A stretch of DNA of 46,941 nt, taken from contig CALCHE010000091.1 in the NCBI GenBank assembly GCA_937901145.1, positions 1 through 46,941 on the forward strand, in the 5' to 3' direction. This stretch comes from an uncultured Clostridia bacterium (GTDB taxonomy: Bacteria > Bacillota > Clostridia > Oscillospirales > Acutalibacteraceae). Position numbers and translations under genes: made by a program. This document shows positions 41,073 through 46,941 of this stretch, in pieces. Numbering within the stretch: the first letter of the stretch is position 1; each line of letters opens with the position of its first letter. The notes below the pieces were generated by a model. That model was not told where the DNA came from. It did no database searches and saw only the letters and a program-made list of their open reading frames with translations.

Positions 41073-41640
41073 TTGGATTATCCTTTCCGAATACAATTTT
41101 TAAAAGCTCGTTATATTCCTGCCATGCCGAAAACTCCTTAAGCGGAGAAGTAAGCTCAGCTATGGTGCTGTAGTACCATTTCTGCTGAACGGGATCCTTC
41201 TGATTGAAGCTCTGCCACATACTGTCTCCCTCGGCCTTCCATATTCTGTAAAAGGACCTCATATTGGCCAGCTTGTCACCGAGCCAGAGCATGAGCACAT
41301 CCCTGTCTCCGCAGGAGGCAAGCTCTTCGAGGGATTCCTCTTTTCTTACTCTCCAGGTGTCTTCCGGAGGTAAATCGGCGCGCTTATCCTCTGTTTCCGA
41401 CTCTACGAGAGCTCTCACACGGCTACCGAAGCTTTCTTCGATTTCTTCGATGGTGATGTCCGTATCTTCGACCACATCGTGAAGCACAGCCGCAGAAATA
41501 ACATCCCTGTCGTCGGTCATAGAGCCGACAATTACAGCTGCCTCAAGAGGGTGAAGGATATAAGGTGTTTTATCCTTTTTTCTCTCCATACCGTCGTGAG
41601 CCTTCGCGGCAAATTCTATAGCTTTCGTTACCTTATCCAT
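41044..41640 (-). CDS. RelA/SpoT-type HD hydrolase (small alarmone hydrolase-like)
   Basis: 198 residues that match the (p)ppGpp hydrolase domain alone: AAKAHDGMERKKDKTPYILHPLEAA (His30), VLHDVVEDT (His54, Asp55, Glu58, Asp59), and LGDKLANMRS (Asp122, Asn126). All manganese ligands and the general-base pair are kept and no synthetase domain follows, as in SAH/Mesh1-type enzymes. Activity on (p)ppGpp is likely but not proven; other nucleotides are possible. Its ATG overlaps the stop of the STAS gene (TAATG), so the two are translationally coupled, and its 3' end overlaps the STAS-kinase gene. Confidence 0.85.
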   Translation of the reverse strand: MDKVTKAIEFAAKAHDGMERKKDKTPYILHPLEAAVIVGSMTDDRDVISAAVLHDVVEDTDITIEEIEESFGSRVRALVESETEDKRADLPPEDTWRVRKEESLEELASCGDRDVLMLWLGDKLANMRSFYRIWKAEGDSMWQSFNQKDPVQQKWYYSTIAELTSPLKEFSAWQEYNELLKIVFGKDNPNEKNRVQNR

Positions 41641-41936
41641 TACTTAATCTCCAGAATGTCTGCAAAGCCTGTCATTTCGAAAATGTCCATAACTGCTTCG
41701 CTTACACCCCTAAGCTCCATATAGCCCTGTGAATTCATCTTTTTCTGTGCTGAGAGAAGAACTCTGAGTCCTGCACTCGAAATGTAGTCAACACCCTTAA
41801 AATCAAGAACTAAACTTTTAAGTGCTTCGCCTTCACCGTTGATAGCGTTTTCGAGCTCAGGTGCTGTAGTAGTGTCAAGTCTTCCTTCAATTTCCATAAC
41901 TGTTGAAGCGTTAGTTTTTTCGATACTGATATTCAT
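41640..41936 (-). CDS. Anti-sigma factor antagonist (STAS domain protein, RsbV/SpoIIAA-like)
   Basis: 98 residues, one STAS domain: MNISIEKTNASTVMEIEGRL, LVLDFKGVDYISSAGLR (phosphoacceptor Ser53/Ser54) and FEMTGFADILEIK. In partner switching such proteins are phosphorylated by an RsbW-like kinase and dephosphorylated by a PP2C phosphatase, both encoded as domains of the neighbouring 945-residue protein. It follows that gene by 13 bp and is coupled to the HD gene downstream. Which target it binds here is unknown, as no sigma factor gene is in this operon. Confidence 0.92.
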   Translation of the reverse strand: MNISIEKTNASTVMEIEGRLDTTTAPELENAINGEGEALKSLVLDFKGVDYISSAGLRVLLSAQKKMNSQGYMELRGVSEAVMDIFEMTGFADILEIK

Positions 41937-41949
41937 AAATTAATCTCCT

Positions 41950-44787
41950 TTATATTTTTTTAGTCATAGTAAGAATGTTTTTACCGTTTTCATTAGCGTA
42001 AGAAACTGTGTCCATAGTTTTCCTGGTGATAAAAATACCGAGACCGCCTATATCTCTTTCTGATGCCGAAAGAGTGATATCAGGCTCCTCTCTTTCCAGA
42101 GGGTTGAAGGGTACTCCCTCATCCGTCACCACGAGAGTCATAAGTCTTTCCTTTTCATCGAAACCGAAAGCAAGAGAAGCTTCTCCCGTGCCCTCACCGT
42201 AGGCATAGCTTGCTATGTTTACGAATATCTCTTCCACGGCTATACATATCGCCACAGAGGTTTTCATCGGACATCCGAAGGAATCCAGACATTCCTCTGT
42301 GAAAGCCATAACCTCGGGCAGAGTGTCCTTTTTGGCCGAAAAGACTTTTTCTTTCATAGCAGCACCTTCTTTCTTTTTGTAATCAAAAACAAGCATTGTA
42401 ATATCATCAAACTGAGGAGCATCACCTGCGAAAAGGTCGATATCCTCTTTGAGTCCCGAAAGCAATTCTTCAGCCTTCAGGGTTTTATTTTTATGTATAT
42501 ATGACAGAAGTCTGTCTTCACCGTAAAGAGCCTCAGTTTCATCTGTGGCCTCAGTTACACCGTCGGTGTAAAGGAAGATTCTGTCTCCCATGCTGAGAAT
42601 CATTTCATTCGAGCGGTATTTCATTCCCTCCATACCTGCCAGAACAAAGCCTGTGCGGCTCTTAAGATATTCGCACTCACCGTTTGCATGAACGATAACC
42701 GGCGGATTATGTCCTGCATTAGCGAAGCTCAGTGCACCTGTGGAAAGGTTGATTTTACCCATCCAGGCAGTTACGAACATACCTGACTCGTTGTTTTCGC
42801 ACAGCTTCTCGTTTGCAAGGGTAAATATTTCATCCACATTAAGACCTCTTTCCGCCAGGTCTCTGATAATGGTTTTTGCCGTCATCATAAACATAGCGGC
42901 AGGTATTCCCTTGCCCGATACATCAGCGGCAAGGAAAAGCACTGTATTATCGTCAAGAGAGTAGAAATCGTAAAAGTCTCCGCCTACCTCTTTGACGGCT
43001 ATCATCTGTGCATATATTCCGTAGCTCTCCGTATCGGGGAAGTTCGACGGAAGAGCAGAAAGCTGAATCTGCTTTGCATATTCAAGCTCCTTGTCTATTC
43101 TTGCCGCTGCCTCACCGATATACCTTTTCAGAGTTGATACAGTCGAGTTAATGTCATCAGAAAGAGATGAAAACTCTGCATTTGAACGGACATCCACCTT
43201 AACATTGAGGTTACCTCCCGTGATTTCCGAGAGCGTACCGTTAATTTTCTGCAGATTATTGATAATCACCTTTTTGATGAGGAAATAAATAAAGATAAAC
43301 AGAGCTGCGAAAATCAGTATCAGCATAAATATGCTGGTATAAAGCGAAGCATCTCTCATCAGCATAGCCTCGGCAAAGGGCATAGCGGCAATTATGCAGT
43401 ATCCCTCAACAAAAGTGAAAACATAGATATATTCTTCACTGAAATCAGTTTCATCGTTAATTACATTTGTTTTGTAAAGCTTACTTGCCGTTTTACCCTG
43501 AAGCATCACCTCATCGGGAACTATGCCTATGGTTGAAATATGCTTTCCGTTACGGCTTGTCCGGGTGACAAGATTAAGTTTTTCATCGCAGACAGCCACA
43601 AATCCCGTACTTCCTACATGACGGTTCTTAGTTACGTCAACTACAAAATCGTCGAGAGTATCGTGAAATTGGTCTGCATCGTAGCCGACCTGAATAAATC
43701 CACCGTCTTTAAGGGTGACGCCTGCATACTTTCTCATTTTATTACTGTCGTTACCCTGAGGTCTGTACATCTGTACAAACTCATTTTTCCCGCCTGTCAG
43801 CACCATAAATTCTTTAGACTGCTCAGTGCTGTTCATATTGAAAGAACCTATAAGCTCTTCTTCTCTCGAAGCTATGATTGTACCGTCAGAGGCGACAACA
43901 TTGATTTCCGTAACATCGTATTTTTCTGCGAGTTCATCAAAAGATATATCTTTATTATTTTCATATTCAGTGCGTATATTTTCTGTTATTTCCAGAAGAT
44001 TTTCGTCGGATTTACCTCTGATATCAGTAATCACATCGTTCATCGCAGAAGTAAATACCTCTCTTGTCTCAATTTCAGCCATTCCGCTCTGGAGAAAATA
44101 TGTAAAGGTACTGGTTATCACACAGGCAATAACGATAAGCACAAGCAGTCTTCGCTGAAAGGTCTGCGAAATCCGTTCATTTGTTTTCCCGAGCCGTCTT
44201 TCCTCGTGATTGAGCAAAGATACAACAATGAGAGAAATTCCGACGGCTGCACTGTTTCCGACAATCATCGGAATTGTGGCACCCTTTACAAACTCAAAAG
44301 CGTAGGACGAGTCGTTCATATTAGTGAAGAAAATCATCAGCATATGAAGCACTTCACATACAACGGTAATGAATACGCCGTAGCTCCAGGTAGGCTTTTT
44401 ATTGTCAAACATATAGCGTCTGAGCACTGCCGCAATAACACCGACAAACATGGTCGAAACGGTACAGGCAATTCTGGTGTATTCTCCCCCGCCCCAATAA
44501 ACTGAAAAGAAACGGTAAAGGCCGCCTATTATACCCGAGATAACACCTGCAGGGCCTCCGAAAATGAGACCTGCACAAAGAGGTGCCGCATCACGGACAT
44601 TCGCTACAGTACCGAGAATCTCTACACCGTAGCCTGAAGCAAAAGCAGACAAACCACCAAAAACAAGACCTATTAAAATCTGTTTAGCGGTAGAATTCAT
44701 AGTTTTGAATTTCGATTTTTTGTCTAACATATAAAATACCGAAACAAAAACACAGTTCAAAAAAATAGGAACTAAAAGCTTCATCAT
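41950..44787 (-). CDS. Membrane sensor with 5TM-LYT, extracellular sensor, HAMP, PP2C (SpoIIE-type) phosphatase and RsbW-like kinase domains
   Basis: 945 residues. 1-195: multi-helix 5TMR-LYT domain (NVRDAAPLCAGLIFGGPAG). About 213-232: transmembrane helix. 235-480: extracellular dCache-like sensor. About 484-505: transmembrane helix. 506-565: HAMP. 590-803: PP2C/SpoIIE phosphatase with GGDFYDF (602-608), ADVSGKG (621-627), NAGHNPP (690-696), LYTDGVTEA (739-747) and DDIT (794-797). 815-945: HATPase_c kinase with EEIFVNIASY (N box, Asn857), VTDEGVPFNP and GGLGIF. It therefore joins the opposing phosphatase and kinase of a partner switch in one chain. Met811 has an internal ribosome binding site (see 42355-42370). 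The gap to the STAS gene is 13 bp, and to the upstream gene 11 bp. Confidence 0.93.
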   Translation of the reverse strand: MMKLLVPIFLNCVFVSVFYMLDKKSKFKTMNSTAKQILIGLVFGGLSAFASGYGVEILGTVANVRDAAPLCAGLIFGGPAGVISGIIGGLYRFFSVYWGGGEYTRIACTVSTMFVGVIAAVLRRYMFDNKKPTWSYGVFITVVCEVLHMLMIFFTNMNDSSYAFEFVKGATIPMIVGNSAAVGISLIVVSLLNHEERRLGKTNERISQTFQRRLLVLIVIACVITSTFTYFLQSGMAEIETREVFTSAMNDVITDIRGKSDENLLEITENIRTEYENNKDISFDELAEKYDVTEINVVASDGTIIASREEELIGSFNMNSTEQSKEFMVLTGGKNEFVQMYRPQGNDSNKMRKYAGVTLKDGGFIQVGYDADQFHDTLDDFVVDVTKNRHVGSTGFVAVCDEKLNLVTRTSRNGKHISTIGIVPDEVMLQGKTASKLYKTNVINDETDFSEEYIYVFTFVEGYCIIAAMPFAEAMLMRDASLYTSIFMLILIFAALFIFIYFLIKKVIINNLQKINGTLSEITGGNLNVKVDVRSNAEFSSLSDDINSTVSTLKRYIGEAAARIDKELEYAKQIQLSALPSNFPDTESYGIYAQMIAVKEVGGDFYDFYSLDDNTVLFLAADVSGKGIPAAMFMMTAKTIIRDLAERGLNVDEIFTLANEKLCENNESGMFVTAWMGKINLSTGALSFANAGHNPPVIVHANGECEYLKSRTGFVLAGMEGMKYRSNEMILSMGDRIFLYTDGVTEATDETEALYGEDRLLSYIHKNKTLKAEELLSGLKEDIDLFAGDAPQFDDITMLVFDYKKKEGAAMKEKVFSAKKDTLPEVMAFTEECLDSFGCPMKTSVAICIAVEEIFVNIASYAYGEGTGEASLAFGFDEKERLMTLVVTDEGVPFNPLEREEPDITLSASERDIGGLGIFITRKTMDTVSYANENGKNILTMTKKI
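42355..42370 (-). promoter_or_regulatory. Possible internal translation start for a free RsbW-like kinase
   Basis: Inside the 945-codon gene, AGAAGG (plus 42365-42370) lies seven nt before an in-frame ATG (42357-42355), exactly at the linker between the phosphatase and kinase domains. It would give a separate 135-residue kinase domain. It may be a functional dual start or a relic of two once separate genes. Confidence 0.4.
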
Positions 44788-44798
44788 TTCCTCCTCTT

Positions 44799-45758
44799 TT
44801 AAAAAATCATATCAAAAATCATTTTTATGGCATCCCACGTCATACCGCCGAAAACATCAATAAAGGTAATAATTACCAGATATACAGCTAAGCTACCCAT
44901 ACTTATTGCATTACGGGAAATGTTAAGGTAAAAATTAAAGTGCCCCTTTAAATTTACCTCCCGGTCCTGCTGCCACTGATATGTAACAGTATCCTCACCG
45001 TCAAATCCGCTCGGCAGAAAATTTCTGTAAAGATCTTCTTCGAGTATTCTTATTCTGTAGCAGGACATATCATTGATTTCATAATCGTCAGCTATCGAAA
45101 TCGTTACAACTGCTTTTTTCAGCTTCTGTCTGTGAAAGGCACCGATGCTGTTTATTTCTTTAGGCAGAAGTCTCGCTTCGTTGATTCTGACAGAATATCC
45201 GTAGCTCTCGGACACAATAGGCGACATTATAAGGTCACGGACCTTATTTACAAAGCTACCGACCCTGGAACGCTGTCTGAAAACCTCTGTAATGGTTTTG
45301 TGAGGTATACGGAACATAAAATACACTTCATCATTATCAAGATGTTTAATAAGCTCCGTAAAAGGTACTCTTAATAAAGTGCCCTTGGATACAGGCTCTA
45401 CAGTGTATTCTATAGCTGATATATGAACTATATCTACTGTCTTGCCGTTATAGGCAATCTCCGATGTAGCCTCATTTTTTTTATAATCAATAAGGCACAT
45501 ACTGCTGAAAATTGCCCTTGAAAGATTTTCGTCATCAAATTTGAGAGACACGTCCTCTATTTCATTTTTGTCTACCGAAAATGGAAAATACATATTAAGT
45601 GCCGAGCTTTCATTGACACCTCTTATATGTACCGCCACATCCAAATAGCTTTTACCTTTGGGGTTCAGCCAGTTATTAAGGTAGATAGTGCTGACATCAT
45701 CACCGTCTACCCACATAGCCCATCCGTCATCGGCAAAAAATTTATTTTTCTTACTCAT
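44799..45758 (-). CDS. Protein of unknown function with C-terminal membrane anchor, first gene of the partner-switching operon
   Basis: 319 residues and no family recognised. The first 270 residues appear soluble and beta-rich (FADDGWAMWVDGDDVSTIYL, YLDVAVHIRGVNESSALNMYFPF, VYFMFRIPHKTITEVFRQ). There is one hydrophobic segment near the C-terminus (about 290-307) and no signal peptide, so it is probably tail-anchored with its bulk in the cytoplasm. It begins after a weak GAAAGAAG site and ends 11 bp before the sensor phosphatase gene. Its promoter has the perfect 11-bp direct repeat. It could be an input or output partner of the switch. Confidence 0.75.
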   Translation of the reverse strand: MSKKNKFFADDGWAMWVDGDDVSTIYLNNWLNPKGKSYLDVAVHIRGVNESSALNMYFPFSVDKNEIEDVSLKFDDENLSRAIFSSMCLIDYKKNEATSEIAYNGKTVDIVHISAIEYTVEPVSKGTLLRVPFTELIKHLDNDEVYFMFRIPHKTITEVFRQRSRVGSFVNKVRDLIMSPIVSESYGYSVRINEARLLPKEINSIGAFHRQKLKKAVVTISIADDYEINDMSCYRIRILEEDLYRNFLPSGFDGEDTVTYQWQQDREVNLKGHFNFYLNISRNAISMGSLAVYLVIITFIDVFGGMTWDAIKMIFDMIF

Positions 45759-45814
45759 TACCAGTACTTCTTTCTATTGAAAATTAAAATTAAATATTAC
45801 CATTTTATCCAAGT

Positions 45815-45850
45815 ATTTTAACATAACACCTCTTACAAACTTCTTACAAA
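45815..45850 (-). promoter_or_regulatory. Direct-repeat operator and promoter of the partner-switching operon
   Basis: Minus-strand TTTGTAAG twice (plus 45843-45850 and 45832-45839), 11 bp start to start, then 11 bp and TAAAAT (plus 45815-45820). Nearly the same layout as at 39163-39197. Confidence 0.65.
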
Positions 45851-45864
45851 TCCAAGCAAAAAAA

Positions 45865-45890
45865 TAAAAAAAGACCGGAAAATACCGATC
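45865..45890 (-). terminator. Terminator joined to the truncated kinase gene
   Basis: Minus-strand GATCGG (plus 45885-45890), 6-nt loop, CCGGTC (plus 45873-45878), with one G-U pair, followed by TTTTTTTATTTTTTT. It lies 12 bp after the point where the kinase homology ends. Confidence 0.8.
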
Positions 45891-46678
45891 TTTTCTCGTC
45901 TGATATGTTTCATTAAATTTTCCGTATTCCATACCTTCATAAGCCATTAGAGCATAGGCGGCACTTTTGCATTCATCAACACGCATGTTGAAAGCAGAAC
46001 CTGCCAGACTACGTTCTAAGCCACTGAAAAAGATTGCAAATTTGTATGGTTTCATATCGGGATGCTGCGGAATCAATTCATAACTGTCATCTTTTGTATC
46101 AAGATATAAGAGGTGGTCCTTTTTACAGTAAACCTCACAACTTTGGTCAAGTTTTCCGCAAGATACACCGATATATTTATTTTCGGCTTCCTTTGAAATT
46201 GTAATTAATTCATGTGGACTAAGGGAAATGCCGTTTAAGTTACAAAGTGCCGATAAAAATGCAATAATGACAGCCGCAGAAGAAGAAAGCCCACCAATTG
46301 GCAATTCTCCATCAATAACAGCGCAAAATCCTGTTTTTAATTTATATCTTGAATACAGAGCAATGGTTGCACCCCTTAAGGGGTCTGCCCAGTCACCCTC
46401 GGGCTGTTCTGGCGTCGATGCCACATGCCATTGTGCTCTTTTATTAAACTGCATAGATTGGATTTCAACAACACCATTTTGCTTTGGACCATAGGAAATA
46501 TGAATGCCTTTATCGATAGCAAAACCTGTAATTTTTCCAAGCTGATGATCAGAATGTGCTCCTATGGGACATACTCTGTATGGAGTAAACGCTTTATATT
46601 GTGGTTCTTTTTTATAAATATGTTCAAACATTTCGTATGCAGTCATAAAATCCCTCATTATCTCTTTTTTAAATATTT

Positions 46679-46941
46679 TTATTTATCCTGATAAAATTTA
46701 TGGTACCACTCTGAAAATTTACGCAAACCCTCACGTAATGAGGTATTGGGTTTAAAGCCTGTATCTTCCTCCAGTGCGGAGGTATCAGCAAAGGTGATGG
46801 GAACATCTCCTGGTTGCATCGGCACGAGCTTTTTATGTGCTTCAAAGTCATAATCTTCCGGCAATACACCTGCACGGATCAATTCCTGCTGCAAGATATC
46901 CACAAAATCCAACAGGTTTTCCGGCTGATTGTTACCAATGT
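46679..46941 (-). CDS. UDP-glucuronate 4-epimerase, C-terminal part (5' end outside the window)
   Basis: 87 visible residues of an extended SDR epimerase. IGNNQPENLLDFV, LIRAGVLPEDYDFEAHK, LVPMQPGDVPITFADTSAL and GFKPNTSLREGL are the hallmark C-terminus of UDP-glucuronate 4-epimerases of capsule clusters (UDP-GlcA to UDP-GalA). The frame is open to the window edge, so only the 3' end is present. It is followed by the galacturonokinase-like fragment. Together they point to galacturonate activation and interconversion for a surface polysaccharide. Confidence 0.9.
   Translation of the reverse strand, partial: IGNNQPENLLDFVDILQQELIRAGVLPEDYDFEAHKKLVPMQPGDVPITFADTSALEEDTGFKPNTSLREGLRKFSEWYHKFYQDK

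Larger units (their letters stand above)
45774..46646 (-). pseudogene. Truncated galacturonokinase/galactokinase-like GHMP kinase
   Basis: About 248 residues of a GHMP sugar kinase, then a foreign tail. TPYRVCPIGAHSDHQLG (21-37) resembles plant galacturonokinase (PYRICPLGAHIDHQ as I recall it) more than classic galactokinase (GEHTDY). GHMP motif 2 is PIGGLSSSAA (116-125), the catalytic Asp is in KLDQS (Asp167), and FFSGLERSL and FNMRVDECKSAA follow as in galacturonokinase. Homology stops at GKFNETY (Tyr248, about 45,903). The remaining 42 residues read through a terminator and the neighbouring operator. The third GHMP motif and C-terminal domain are missing, so the enzyme is probably inactive. 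The ATG at 46646 has GAGGG five nt upstream. It follows a UDP-glucuronate 4-epimerase gene by 32 bp. Confidence 0.8.

Noticed and set aside
43540..44505. Long plus-strand open frame (321 codons) opposite the sensor phosphatase gene
   Set aside because: It is antisense to a gene with complete domain motifs; its translation is low-complexity and rich in Cys/His/Ser, with no family pattern and no ribosome binding site.
1..46941. CRISPR array, intact prophage, integrase or intact insertion sequence
   Set aside because: No regularly spaced repeats and no transposase, integrase or phage structural genes were found on either strand.

Overview
The window looks like a chromosomal segment of an endospore-forming, low-to-moderate GC Firmicute, most likely a gut-type Clostridia member (Oscillospiraceae/Ruminococcaceae-like). 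The evidence is an uninterrupted pro-sigma-K gene, the rplS-lepB-rbgA order, queA-tgt, an oppBCDFA operon, strong AGGAGG-type ribosome binding sites and many near-consensus sigma-A promoters with 17-bp spacers. No rRNA, tRNA, CRISPR array, intact prophage or intact insertion sequence was seen.

Left third (1-9.3 kb), housekeeping: sigK (+), then on the minus strand a small membrane-anchored protein, rbgA, lepB and rplS (with its own promoter and a foldable leader), then tgt and queA. queA and tgt are separated by a self-contained RelE-type toxin-antitoxin cassette that has its own promoter and terminator. queA diverges from asd-dapA (aspartate to lysine/diaminopimelate), and the shared promoter region carries a 14-bp palindrome. 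An unknown 253-residue protein follows.

Middle (9.3-25.6 kb): oppBCDFA peptide importer preceded by the dipeptidase pepV (import, then hydrolysis), a MATE exporter divergent from a beta-hydroxyacid dehydrogenase, a small cysteine amidase, a three-gene operon (O-antigen-ligase-like membrane protein, GPH sugar symporter, type-B carboxylesterase), and a beta-helix surface protein that seems to have lost its N-terminus.

Right-middle (25.7-38.6 kb): mostly hydrolases and cell-envelope functions. There are two metallophosphoesterases, a secreted lipase, a GH127/DUF1680 glycosidase, an aldo/keto reductase with ferredoxin domain, a NahK-like sugar kinase, a secreted 5'-nucleotidase, a Pr6Pr-like membrane protein and a stand-alone GltD-like flavoprotein.

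Right end (38.6-45.8 kb) is the most interesting part. An apparent five-gene operon holds an unknown membrane-tailed protein, a 945-residue sensor that fuses 5TM-LYT, extracellular sensor, HAMP, PP2C phosphatase and an RsbW-like kinase, a lone STAS antagonist, a RelA/SpoT-type HD hydrolase, and a STAS domain fused to an APH/choline-kinase-like kinase. Two tandem paralogous small secreted or membrane proteins follow. The operon and one paralog have the same 11-bp-period direct repeat (TTTGTAAG-N3-TTTGTAAG) placed 10-11 bp upstream of a -10 box, and the second paralog has a degenerate version. I read this as a small response-regulator regulon around a partner-switching pathway that links envelope sensing to alarmone turnover and small-molecule phosphorylation. 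That reading is inference.

The last kilobase starts a different region, the end of a UDP-glucuronate 4-epimerase and a galacturonokinase-like gene that is cut off in mid-domain at about 45,903.
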